9,923 nt of DNA from CAZEQL01 sp964514415 (GTDB lineage Bacteria > Chloroflexota > Dehalococcoidia > GIF9 > AB-539-J10), in NCBI GenBank assembly GCA_964514415.1, contig CAZEQL010000041.1, positions 1 to 9,923 of the forward strand, given 5' to 3'. Positions 1 through 7,452 of this stretch are shown here, piece by piece. Position numbers and translations under genes: made by a program. The notes under the pieces were generated by a model. It had not been told where the DNA came from, made no database searches, and saw only the letters and a program-made list of their open reading frames with translations. The number at the start of each line of letters is the position of its first letter. The stretch's first letter is position 1.

Positions 1-801
1 GTATTCTGCTATCTCCTTTAGAGTATATCCGTAATGAATATGCGCTGTAAAGACCACCTCATCCCTCTTTCCTTTATCCCTAAGCGTCTCTCCACTTAAC
101 AATCTCGCAAGAGGGGGCCTTGCAGCATATCTCTGAACTCTGGGTATCTCTTTTAGCTTCTCTCCTCCCTCCATCAATCCTTCAATCTTTTCTGCAAAGC
201 TATCTCCCCCAAGAAATACCTGCCCCCTTAACGCTCTCCATGGGGAATCTTCCTTTAAGCCTTCATATACAAAAGCCTTGTATTCTCTGGTTGCCTCCTC
301 TCTCCCTTCAGCGAACTGCGAAAGTAGCCAGTCTGTTGTGAGGCATGCGATTGCCCTTCTTTCATCAATTGTTCCTTCGTAGCTACTCCACCGCCATTCT
401 TCAGGTCTCTTCACCAAACCTGCTCTTACCGGATTTAAAACCACGTATCGACACAGCTCAAGTAAATAACTGTCTTTATCTACCAGTATAGCTTTGTATC
501 TTCCCTGCAGAAGATATCCTATTCTGTTGTGTCTGCGGTTAAAGTGCTGCGCATAAACTCCATTCAATTGTCTCATCCCCCTGGATAAGTTTCCCTCCAG
601 TGTCTCTATAAGCAAGTGATAGTGGTTGTTCATTAAACAGTAGGCATGCAATATCCAGTTGAATCTTCCTATCACCAAGCATAAGGCCTCGAGGAAATCA
701 ACGAAGTCCGCATTATCAAGGAATATCGCCTGCCCTGCATTTCCTCTGGAGGTTATGTGGTAAACTGCTCCCTCGAATTCTATCCTGAGTGGTCTTGCCA
801 T
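1..801 (-). CDS. REP-associated tyrosine transposase (Y1/HUH family), 3' end cut by window edge
   Basis: This reading frame is open for 267 codons from an ATG at 801 to the window edge with no stop, so the C-terminus lies outside. It begins MARPLRIEFEGAVYHITSRGN, the usual opening of IS200-like Y1 transposases of the RAYT type. The HUH metal-binding motif is seen at about residues 60-62 (NNHYHLL), followed by LQGRYKAILV and LCRYVVLNPVRAGLV, all typical of the family. The last visible residues (HIHYGYTLKEIAEY) look like the start of the C-terminal DnaA-like helix-turn-helix found in many RAYTs, so perhaps 20-60 residues are missing. RAYTs are single-strand DNA nucleases thought to mobilise or maintain REP-like palindromes; many are single-copy and domesticated. 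The start is supported by a promoter whose -10 lies only 6 bp upstream, implying an almost leaderless mRNA. No partner tnpB is visible. Confidence 0.9.
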   Translation of the reverse strand, partial: MARPLRIEFEGAVYHITSRGNAGQAIFLDNADFVDFLEALCLVIGRFNWILHAYCLMNNHYHLLIETLEGNLSRGMRQLNGVYAQHFNRRHNRIGYLLQGRYKAILVDKDSYLLELCRYVVLNPVRAGLVKRPEEWRWSSYEGTIDERRAIACLTTDWLLSQFAEGREEATREYKAFVYEGLKEDSPWRALRGQVFLGGDSFAEKIEGLMEGGEKLKEIPRVQRYAARPPLARLLSGETLRDKGKRDEVVFTAHIHYGYTLKEIAEY

Positions 802-807
802 AACGCC

Positions 808-836
808 AACATAGCACAACTAATGTTGCATTGCAA
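808..836 (-). promoter_or_regulatory. Promoter of the transposase gene
   Basis: On the minus strand there is a -35 TTGCAA (836-831), a 17-bp spacer and a -10 TATGTT (813-808). The -10 ends 6 bp before the ATG at 801, so the transcript would start at or next to the start codon. No Shine-Dalgarno sequence is present, consistent with leaderless translation. This is a sequence match only. Confidence 0.45.
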
Positions 837-856
837 GACTTGACCCCGAGTTACGG

Positions 857-881
857 TGCAAGGGCCATCGCTCCCGGTGCA
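857..881. repeat. Imperfect palindrome upstream of the transposase (REP-like candidate)
   Basis: TGCA-a-GGG and CCC-gg-TGCA flank an 8-base loop, giving a 7-bp stem with a small internal loop, about 56 bp upstream of the transposase start. RAYT genes are often flanked by imperfect palindromes that their product recognises. Only this one copy is clearly seen, and the other flank of the gene is outside the window, so the link is inference. Confidence 0.25.
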
Positions 882-968
882 TTTTGCAAGTCTGTCGCGA
901 TATTCCCTTAGCCTTCTCCCATCCGCTAATACACCTCCCCACTATTTACGGTCAGACTATTCGAAGTT

Positions 969-3119
969 TCATTCCCAACCTAACTCGAATTCTCCACTTT
1001 CAATTATCTGCAACATTATATCTACTACATCGGCATCATACTTTGTTCCCCTGCCACCCTTAATTTCCTCCACAACCTCTTTCCTGCTCCTTGCCGGCCG
1101 ATAAGGGCGGTGAGAGCTCATAGCCTCTACCACATCGCAAACCCCCAGAATGCGGACTTCCAGGCTCAACTCATCACCACTAATGCCATCGGGGTAGCCC
1201 GAACCATCCAGCCGCTCATGATGATGCAGCGCCATGTCGGCCACTGGCCAGGGGAAAGCCGAGCCATTCACTATTTCATAGCCTTGTTTTGCATGAGTAC
1301 GGATGAGGTTCCATTCCTCATCACTTAGCTTACCAGGCTTGCTGAGAATGCTCTCAGGGGTAGAAATTTTGCCGATATCGTGGAGCAATCCTCCAATATA
1401 CAGCCCCATAAGTCTATTCTTATCCAATCCTATCTTCTCTCCTACAAGCCGAGCTAGTTCTGCTACTCTCCGCTGGTGGCTTGCTGTATAAGGGTCTCGG
1501 GAACTCACGGTTCGGGAAATGGTTTCTGCCAGGTCGATAAAGGAATGCTCAAGTTGATCCTCGACCTTCTTTCTCTCTACTGCGTTGGTATAAGTATCAG
1601 CGATAGTGCGAAGTGATAGCACTTCGTCAGGATACCATTCTCGAGGATATCTAATTTCATCAAAACCAACAAAACCAAAGAGCTTGTTATTCATGAAAAG
1701 AGGAATAATGAGAATGGATTTTATGCCCTGCGGTTCCAAGATTGCTCGCTCCTCTTTGGGAAGAGTTTTAATATCTACGGCATTAATTATGCGATTATTG
1801 ACTACCTCCTTATTCCAATAAGGAAACGTTTCTGATGGGATCTGCTGCAAGTTATCAATTTGTGGGGAGATACCATCAGCACGCCATTCATATACATTGT
1901 CCATATATTTCCCGTCCTCACTGTAGTGGAAGATATATGTGCGGCAGACATCCAAAAGCTCACCCACCCTCTTTAGCATATAATTGGCTGCGGAATTTAT
2001 ACTAGCTTCCTTGAGGAAGCTGTCAGAGACTTCAGCGTGAACCCTGTCCAGTTCCGCAATTCTCCGCTCACGCTCCTCAGCTTTCTTGTGCCAACTGACG
2101 TCATGTAACGTAACCACTTGGCCAGTGAAGGAGCCAAGCCGACCATATAGCGGCGAGATGCGAAGGTCATAGTGACGCTTTTCTCCACCTTCACCAAGGG
2201 TGATCTCCGATTGAGTCTTCATCTCCTCTCGATGCTGTTCGGTTAAGGTAGACCAACAGGATAATATCTGGGCAACTGGACGCCCGATGACCTCTGAAGT
2301 CCTCAAGCCAGTGATACCTTCGATAGCCGGGTTTATGTCCACTATGCGATTCTGCGCATCCAATACCATCAGTCCGTCATTCATCCCCTGGATAACAGTG
2401 TCTCTCGCTATCGGTACAATGTCCAACAGCCGGAAGCGGAAAAGACCTAGTGCCAGCATGCATCCAGACACGGTAAAAGCAAGGGGGGTTGGGTCTATGC
2501 CCTGCACCGAACGCAAATGGAGGATATAGGGCATATTCCCTACAAGGGGTACTAGTGCACCGATGAGCATAACGACAGCCTGATGGCGATACAGCCGGAA
2601 CGACGAAATAGCCCATCGAAGGACCAGAATTGCGCCAGTAAGCACAAGTGAGTAGCTATACGCTGTATGCACCCAGAACCAGACGCCATAAGTTTTCTCC
2701 GAGATCATCACTGAGCCATGCTGGTGAAGGCTGTATTCTGCCCAGATTAACCTATGTGCCTCATTGGTCCAGACCAACAGCAGGGTAATGATGGGACAGA
2801 TGGCAAGTAACGCTAGATTACGGCGTGTCAACCACCTTTGCTTGCCTGTGTATTGCAAAACGAACACCAGCCATAGCACGGGCACGCTGACGATGCCTAT
2901 GTATTCGACCTTAGCCCAAATAAGCCTGGCTGACAGGTCATTGTTCACCAAGCACACCGCCTCAAGCAACAGCCATTCAGTTAGCGCCAGCATCAGCAGT
3001 ACAAGAGCCATCGCTCCCGGCGCAGCGCTGCGTCGCCGCCATACATAAGCTGCCAACGCCACTGAGATAACTGCTGCTACAAGCATGGGTATAATATATG
3101 GTGTATAACTCAAATGCAT
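969..3119 (-). CDS. Membrane sensor with 7TM-PAS-GAF-HD-GYP domains (probable c-di-GMP phosphodiesterase)
   Basis: The 716-residue product has a hydrophobic N-terminal part (about residues 7-230) with roughly seven membrane segments, resembling the 7TM module of bacterial histidine kinases. It is followed by a PAS domain (about 235-345), a short coiled stretch with many Glu and Arg residues (345-365), a GAF domain (about 365-515) and a C-terminal HD-GYP domain (about 525-710). The HD-GYP metal and signature residues look intact: H548, H580-D581 in LLHDIGK, H609, HHERLDGSGYP at 633-643, and D662. HD-GYP proteins hydrolyse cyclic di-GMP, so the likely role is coupling a membrane or small-molecule signal to c-di-GMP breakdown. 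No kinase, receiver or GGDEF domain is present. The start ATG overlaps the stop of a small upstream ORF as TAATG, suggesting translational coupling. The ligand is unknown, and enzyme activity is inferred from motifs. Confidence 0.93.
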   Translation of the reverse strand: MHLSYTPYIIPMLVAAVISVALAAYVWRRRSAAPGAMALVLLMLALTEWLLLEAVCLVNNDLSARLIWAKVEYIGIVSVPVLWLVFVLQYTGKQRWLTRRNLALLAICPIITLLLVWTNEAHRLIWAEYSLHQHGSVMISEKTYGVWFWVHTAYSYSLVLTGAILVLRWAISSFRLYRHQAVVMLIGALVPLVGNMPYILHLRSVQGIDPTPLAFTVSGCMLALGLFRFRLLDIVPIARDTVIQGMNDGLMVLDAQNRIVDINPAIEGITGLRTSEVIGRPVAQILSCWSTLTEQHREEMKTQSEITLGEGGEKRHYDLRISPLYGRLGSFTGQVVTLHDVSWHKKAEERERRIAELDRVHAEVSDSFLKEASINSAANYMLKRVGELLDVCRTYIFHYSEDGKYMDNVYEWRADGISPQIDNLQQIPSETFPYWNKEVVNNRIINAVDIKTLPKEERAILEPQGIKSILIIPLFMNNKLFGFVGFDEIRYPREWYPDEVLSLRTIADTYTNAVERKKVEDQLEHSFIDLAETISRTVSSRDPYTASHQRRVAELARLVGEKIGLDKNRLMGLYIGGLLHDIGKISTPESILSKPGKLSDEEWNLIRTHAKQGYEIVNGSAFPWPVADMALHHHERLDGSGYPDGISGDELSLEVRILGVCDVVEAMSSHRPYRPARSRKEVVEEIKGGRGTKYDADVVDIMLQIIESGEFELGWE

Positions 3120-3262
3120 TACTCTTTCTCACATCGCTTGCGTTTAATGATATTCGCCAGTAGTTCCGCCTTTGATGTCGCTTTAGATAAACTGCCCTTT
3201 CGTCCGATTATATGAATTTGCTTAATTCCTCCATCTCTTCCCTTTGAGAGGTATGCCCCCAA
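3119..3262 (-). CDS. Possible small ORF (47 aa) coupled to the sensor gene
   Basis: A 47-codon frame with a TTG start at 3262 runs to a TAA that shares a base with the sensor ATG (TAATG). The product is basic and includes IHIIGRKGSLSKATSKAE and a C-terminal IIKRKRCEKE. I do not recognise it. It has no ATG and no well-placed Shine-Dalgarno sequence. The frame is the same as that of the helix-turn-helix gene, separated by two stop codons. A neighbouring frame (about 3285-3230) also reads like protein (EEILNTFGGIPLKG), so this could be the tail of a frame-shifted small gene rather than an intact one. It could also be chance; confidence is low. Confidence 0.28.
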   Translation of the reverse strand: MGAYLSKGRDGGIKQIHIIGRKGSLSKATSKAELLANIIKRKRCEKE

Positions 3263-3301
3263 AAGTATTTAGAATTTCCTCATATCCCTATGCGCAAGTA
3301 T

Positions 3302-3526
3302 TTATGTCGCCGCATGTACTCTATTTCTGGATTTATCCAGAAAATCGAGTAGGTCTCCTTGCTCGAACCTTATACTATATCGAGGCCCAATGCTATGAGC
3401 CTTCAGTAACCCTTTCCTTTCCCATCTCCTAACCGTATTAGGATGAACATTCAGGATAGCAGCGACCTCATTTACAGTAAGCATCCTTTGAAGTAATTTG
3501 TTTTTATGCCCTTCTGTCTCTAGCAT
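3302..3526 (-). CDS. Small MerR/excisionase-like helix-turn-helix protein
   Basis: From the ATG at 3526 the product is 74 residues. Residues 15-67 match the helix-turn-helix domain shared by excisionases and MerR-like regulators: MLTVNEVAAILNVHPNTVRRWERKGLL, then a wing-like GPRYSIRFEQGDLLDFLDK. Such proteins bind DNA either as transcription regulators or as recombination directionality factors. No integrase lies nearby, so a regulator is more likely. A TTG at 3556 would add 10 residues, and a second ATG at 3484 would leave the domain alone. I chose 3526 because direct repeats that look like an operator lie at 3542-3577, over the longer start. It sits between the HD hydrolase and the sensor on the same strand and may regulate itself and the sensor. 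The target is not known. Confidence 0.8.
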   Translation of the reverse strand: MLETEGHKNKLLQRMLTVNEVAAILNVHPNTVRRWERKGLLKAHSIGPRYSIRFEQGDLLDFLDKSRNRVHAAT

Positions 3527-3541
3527 TATCTTTTCTATACC

Positions 3542-3577
3542 ACTAAGTACTACCAATCATTACTAATGTACACCAAT
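3542..3577. promoter_or_regulatory. Two direct repeats, possible operator of the helix-turn-helix gene
   Basis: ACTAAGTACTACCAAT (3542-3557) and ACTAATGTACACCAAT (3562-3577) share ACTAA, GTAC and ACCAAT with one-base indels, at a 20-bp repeat distance, close to two helical turns. They lie 16-51 bp upstream of the ATG at 3526. Autoregulation by the encoded DNA-binding protein is inference from position. Confidence 0.35.
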
Positions 3578-3702
3578 TATCCTGAAACGCAATAGGAATT
3601 TAGTCCTGAAAAGGTAGTAAAATAGTCCTGGATGGGATGCTTAACCGAATAAAGCAGGAGGTTGAGAAGGAAGATTGCTTCGCTCATCTCGTAGTGGCGC
3701 TG

Positions 3703-4263
3703 CTACAATTCCAGCTCTGAAGAGATACCTTTCATCGCTTCAATGCCCAAACTGATAAACTCTTCAAGCTCCAGTCCAATCTCCCGACATCGAGCCACTT
3801 GTTCCCTGCTAACCCCAGCGGCAAATCTTTTCTCGCTAAAGCGCTTCATCATCGATTTAGTGGTCAGTCCACTCAGTTTATCTGGGCGGACTAAGGCAGC
3901 AGCGGTGATGAGTCCACTTAAGGGGTCAGCACAAAAAAGAGCCTTATCTAATTTCGTTTCCCGAGGAATGCCATGCGCTTCATTGTGGCAGAGAATAGCA
4001 TGAGCCATTCTCTCATTAGCCCCAAGCTCCTGGACTATGTCAGCCCCCAGTTTGCTGTGGCTATTCATATCACCTTCAACCAATTCCTCATCTATGTCAT
4101 GAAGGAGGCCAGTAAGTCCCCACTCCTCTTCATCCTCACCTGCCTTTCTAGCTAGAGCACGCATGATTGCCTCCGTAGCCAACATGTGCTTTACCATGTT
4201 TCTATTCTGAACGTTGGCTCGAATAGAATCCAGCGCCTCTTCTCTATTCACCTTTATGCTCAT
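3703..4263 (-). CDS. HD-domain metal-dependent phosphohydrolase of unknown substrate
   Basis: The 186-residue soluble protein carries an HD/HDIG-type domain. Likely metal ligands are H26 (VKHMLATEA), H55-D56 (GLLHDID), H88 or H93 with H97 (AHAILCHNEAHG), and D113 (FCADPLSG). The length is normal for the short stand-alone HD hydrolases found in many anaerobes. Members of the superfamily cleave phosphate esters or nucleotides, but the substrate cannot be read from the sequence. There is no Shine-Dalgarno sequence at the ATG. A TAAAAT at 4283-4278 lies 14 bp upstream and could be the -10 of a short-leader transcript, though its -35 is poor. A copy of the three-stem repeat lies about 50 bp further upstream. 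Whether it is co-transcribed with the downstream helix-turn-helix gene (about 175 bp away) is unclear. Confidence 0.88.
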   Translation of the reverse strand: MSIKVNREEALDSIRANVQNRNMVKHMLATEAIMRALARKAGEDEEEWGLTGLLHDIDEELVEGDMNSHSKLGADIVQELGANERMAHAILCHNEAHGIPRETKLDKALFCADPLSGLITAAALVRPDKLSGLTTKSMMKRFSEKRFAAGVSREQVARCREIGLELEEFISLGIEAMKGISSELEL

Positions 4264-4332
4264 AATATGACTGCTTAATTTTAGTTTTCCGTTCAGTTTT
4301 AGTCGGCTTGGAATCCCTTTGCCTCAAATCTT

Positions 4333-4384
4333 GTAGTTGCTTGATTTATCAAGCCGAATCTCGCCCAATGAATTGGGCAACTAC
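4333..4384. repeat. Three-stem palindromic repeat, copy 1 (downstream of uvrA)
   Basis: Outer arms GTAGTTGC and GCAACTAC close two inner hairpins: GCTTGAT-TT-ATCAAGC (4339-4354) and GCCCAAT-GA-ATTGGGC (4363-4378), joined by about 8 bases. The inner stems reuse the last bases of the outer arms, so a cloverleaf or two adjacent hairpins can form. A second copy in the same orientation lies at 7453-7506. This looks like a small non-autonomous, REP/MITE-like element. It lies 57 bp past the uvrA stop and 69 bp before the HD hydrolase start. Confidence 0.75.
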
Positions 4385-4441
4385 ATTTTTGAATTCATAA
4401 TAAGAGATTACCTCTTTTATCATCCTCACCTTACTTCCACT

Positions 4442-7360
4442 TCACAATTTCTTCAAATTTTTAGGGTGTCCTATGCCTCTCCCTTCAAGAGCAAGGCTAG
4501 GTGAGAGTTCCCTTCTTCGTAATATACCACATAAATACTGTCCAGTGGAAGACCTGCCGTTTTGTGCTACTTCCTCTGGGGTGCCAGTAGCTATAATATA
4601 GCCGCCTTCGTCACCAGCTCCGGGACCAAGGTCAATAACCCAATCAGTATTTTTGATTACATCTAGATGATGCTCAATGACAATCACCGTGTTTCCATAA
4701 TCCACCAACTTTTGCAGTACCCGCAACAGGCAAGCAATGTCGGGGAAGGAAAGGCCTGTAGTTGGCTCGTCAAGTATATATAGTGTTTTGCCTGTAGAGC
4801 GGCGGGATAATTCAGTAGCTAGTTTTACTCGCTGTGCCTCGCCTCCAGAAAGGGTAGGTGCTGGCTGACCCAAACAAATGTATCCCAATCCCACATCCTG
4901 CAGCGTTTGCAATTTGTTTTTTATCCCGGGGAAGTGGTCAAAAAAAGCTAAAGCTTCATCTACAGTCATATCGAGAATTTCGGCGATATTTTTCCCTTTG
5001 AAGTGAATCTCCAGCGCTTCACGATTGTACCTTTTTCCTTTACATAGCTCGCAAGGTACGGTAACGTCGGGCAAAAAATGCATCTCAATTTGAACATAGC
5101 CGGCTCCTTGACAGGCTTCACACCTTCCTCCCTTCACATTGAAGGAAAAACGTCCCATGGGGTAACCACGCATCCTGGCTTCGGGAACGGTGGCAAAAAG
5201 TGCTCGAATGGGGGTAAATACTCCCGTATAAGTAGCAGGATTACTTCTTGGTGTGCGGCCAATAGGTGATTGGTCAATATTAACTACTTTATCAATATAC
5301 TCAGTGCCAACAATGCCGTCACATTGGCCTGGCCTCTCTTTAGCGAGGTAGAATAGCCAAGCCAGATTTTTATACAGTATCTCATTTATAAGTGAGCTTT
5401 TGCCACTGCCAGAAACGCCGGTGATACAGACAAACTTGCCTAAAGGGATATAAACATCGATATTTTTGAGGTTGTTCTCCTTAGCACCTTTGATCACCAG
5501 CTCTTTCCCAAAACCATGACGGCGTTTAGATGGCAAGGGAATTTGCTTTGCCTCGCTGAGATATTGTCCTGTTATTGATTGGGGACAATTCATTATATCT
5601 TGCAATGTCCCTGTGGCAACAATTTCTCCGCCTTGCCTCCCAGCCCCAGGACCCATATCAATAATGTAATCAGCAGCTCTCATCATGGCTTCATCATGCT
5701 CTACAATGATTACGGTATTGTCCAAGTCTCTGAGGTGCCTCAGCGTTGCTATGAGGCGAGAGCCATCAGCGGGATGCAAACCCACCGTGGGCTCATCGCA
5801 AATATAAAGCACACCAGTAAGTCCACTGCCAATCTGAGTAGCTAAATGAATTCTCTGTGCCTCGCCGCCGCTCAGGGTTGAAGAAGGGCGATCCAACGTC
5901 AAGTAGCTTAAACCTATATCTCTGAGAAAGCCTAAACGGACGTGAATCTCTTTGATAATCTGGTTAGCTATGGTAAGTTCGCGAGGGCTAATTTGGTTGC
6001 CTAGCCGCTCCACCCAATCCAGTGTTTCCATAACAGATAGGCTGGTAACATCCATGATATTTTTGTCTGCGATAGTAACAGCCAAAGATTCTGGCTTCAA
6101 TCTCTTCCCCTGACACACAGGACAAGGATGGGATGACATATAGCGTTCAATGTCAGCCCGAACAGCATCGGAGTCCGTTTCTCGATAACGCCTCTCCAGA
6201 TGCGGGATTACACCTTCAAAGTTGGTATAATACTGGCGCATTCTGCCGTAGCGGTCTTCATATGTAGCGGGGATCATCTCGCCACCATCACCATAGAGAA
6301 TTAGACGACGTTGAGCCTCGGTTAAAATCTTGACTGGTGTAGATAAGGAGAAGCCATAACGATGAGCCAGAGATTCCAGTACGCTACTATACCAGGTGCT
6401 CATGGCGCCCTTTCTTGACCAGGGTTGAATAGCTCCTTCAGCTAAACTTAGCTCCTTGTCAGAGATAACCAAATTGGGGTCGACCTCAAATTTACAGCCC
6501 AGTCCGGTGCAAGCAGGGCAAGCACCATGAGGACTATTAAAACTAAAGCTTCTAGGAGCAATTTCCCCCAGGCTGACGCCGCAGTAAATACAAGCAAAGT
6601 GTTCCGAGAAAAGCAACTCTTCGCTGTGGTCAGAATGACTGTTGACGATGGAGATAAGCACTACTCCCGACCCCAGCTTCAATGCTGTCTCAATAGAATC
6701 AGCGAGTCGAGTAACGTTTTCTCCCCCCTCTATTTGCAGCCGATCAACTACCACCTCTATGGTATGTTTTTTATTTTTATCTAACTGAAATTCCTCAGAA
6801 AGGTCATAGATTCGTCCATCAACTCGAACCCTGACAAAACCTGCCTTCTGTAAATCCTGAAATATCGCTTGATGCTCTCCTTTGCGGTCCCTAACCAATG
6901 GTGACAGAATCACAATACGGCTTCCCCAGGGTATTTCCTGAACAGCGTCTACGATTTGCTGCACTGTTTGGCGGGAAATCTCACGTCCACATTTAGGGCA
7001 ATGTGGATGTCCTATGCGCGCAAAGAGGAGGCGTAAATAATCATATATCTCGGTCACCGTGCCTACAGTGGAGCGAGGATTATGGGAAGGGCCTTTCTGG
7101 TCAATAGATATGGCAGGACTAAGCCCTTCAATATAATCAACATCGGGCTTCTCCATCCGCCCCAAAAACTGGCGAGCATAGGCGGAGAGAGATTCTACAT
7201 AACGGCGTTGCCCCTCTGCGTATATGGTATCAAAGGCTAAGGAGCTTTTGCCCGAGCCGGAAACACCAGTGATAACCACCAGTTTGTTCTTAGGGATGAC
7301 AACGTCTATGTCCTTAAGATTGTGCTCCCTGGCGCCCTTAACAAATATGGCATCTGGCAT
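4442..7360 (-). CDS. uvrA: UvrABC excision nuclease subunit A
   Basis: UvrA is the damage-recognition ATPase of nucleotide excision repair; it works as a dimer with UvrB in the cytoplasm. The 972-residue product has two ABC ATPase halves. The first has Walker A at 32-40 (GVSGSGKSS), signature LSGGEAQRI at 496-504 and Walker B DEPTVGLHP at 522-530. The second has Walker A at 648-656, signature LSGGEAQRV at 837-845 and DEPTTGLSFPD at 864-874, where the usual His after TTGL is Ser. Zinc ligands are present: C121/C124, C257/C260, C281/C284 and the C-terminal pair C747/C750 with C770/C773, spaced 19 residues apart as usual. The open frame extends to 7447, but the family N-terminus begins at MPDAIFVKGAREHNL and a promoter lies inside the extra 29 codons, so 7360 is preferred. 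There is no Shine-Dalgarno sequence. The normal C-terminus is near residue 947; the remaining ~25 residues look repeat-derived. Confidence 0.97.
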   Translation of the reverse strand: MPDAIFVKGAREHNLKDIDVVIPKNKLVVITGVSGSGKSSLAFDTIYAEGQRRYVESLSAYARQFLGRMEKPDVDYIEGLSPAISIDQKGPSHNPRSTVGTVTEIYDYLRLLFARIGHPHCPKCGREISRQTVQQIVDAVQEIPWGSRIVILSPLVRDRKGEHQAIFQDLQKAGFVRVRVDGRIYDLSEEFQLDKNKKHTIEVVVDRLQIEGGENVTRLADSIETALKLGSGVVLISIVNSHSDHSEELLFSEHFACIYCGVSLGEIAPRSFSFNSPHGACPACTGLGCKFEVDPNLVISDKELSLAEGAIQPWSRKGAMSTWYSSVLESLAHRYGFSLSTPVKILTEAQRRLILYGDGGEMIPATYEDRYGRMRQYYTNFEGVIPHLERRYRETDSDAVRADIERYMSSHPCPVCQGKRLKPESLAVTIADKNIMDVTSLSVMETLDWVERLGNQISPRELTIANQIIKEIHVRLGFLRDIGLSYLTLDRPSSTLSGGEAQRIHLATQIGSGLTGVLYICDEPTVGLHPADGSRLIATLRHLRDLDNTVIIVEHDEAMMRAADYIIDMGPGAGRQGGEIVATGTLQDIMNCPQSITGQYLSEAKQIPLPSKRRHGFGKELVIKGAKENNLKNIDVYIPLGKFVCITGVSGSGKSSLINEILYKNLAWLFYLAKERPGQCDGIVGTEYIDKVVNIDQSPIGRTPRSNPATYTGVFTPIRALFATVPEARMRGYPMGRFSFNVKGGRCEACQGAGYVQIEMHFLPDVTVPCELCKGKRYNREALEIHFKGKNIAEILDMTVDEALAFFDHFPGIKNKLQTLQDVGLGYICLGQPAPTLSGGEAQRVKLATELSRRSTGKTLYILDEPTTGLSFPDIACLLRVLQKLVDYGNTVIVIEHHLDVIKNTDWVIDLGPGAGDEGGYIIATGTPEEVAQNGRSSTGQYLCGILRRRELSPSLALEGRGIGHPKNLKKL
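4476..4512. repeat. Degenerate dispersed repeat inside the 3' end of uvrA
   Basis: The stretch has CTCTC and GAGAG arms and resembles the widespread bacterial intergenic repeat of the form CCTCTCCCTTnAAGGGAGAG followed by GTTAGGGTGAGGG, in decayed form. It encodes SPSLALEGRG near the UvrA C-terminus, a peptide typical of translated copies of such repeats. The assignment rests on recall of that repeat pattern, not on a second copy in this window. Confidence 0.4.
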
Positions 7361-7376
7361 AATAAATGATAAGATA

Positions 7377-7405
7377 ATTTTAGCATCAGTGCCAGTGCTT
7401 GTGAA
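7377..7405 (-). promoter_or_regulatory. Promoter of uvrA with extended -10
   Basis: On the minus strand a -35 TTCACA (7405-7400) is followed by a 17-bp spacer ending in TGC and a -10 TAAAAT (7382-7377). Each hexamer has 5 of 6 consensus bases, and the TGn motif just before the -10 makes it an extended -10. The -10 ends 16 bp before the ATG at 7360, giving a leader of only about 10 nt without a ribosome binding site. This fixes 7360 rather than 7447 as the likely start. No SOS-box (LexA site) was recognised here. Confidence 0.6.
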
Positions 7406-7452
7406 AGAGAGGGATAAGGGGTTGTTTAACTTCGATTTCTTTTTCAAATTTC

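Noticed and set aside
3580..3630. Three TCCTG-containing motifs, including two TAGTCCTG copies 22 bp apart
   Set aside because: The shared core is only 5-8 bases with unequal spacing (24 and 22 bp), too weak to call a repeat array or operator.
3637..3720. 28-codon plus-strand ORF starting MLNRIKQEVEKED and overlapping the 3' end of the HD hydrolase
   Set aside because: It has no Shine-Dalgarno sequence or promoter, is short, and its end runs opposite the HD hydrolase gene. It is likely chance.
4402..4416. Small hairpin AAGAG-ATTAC-CTCTT downstream of uvrA as a terminator
   Set aside because: The stem is only 5 AT-rich base pairs and no proper T-run follows on the minus strand.
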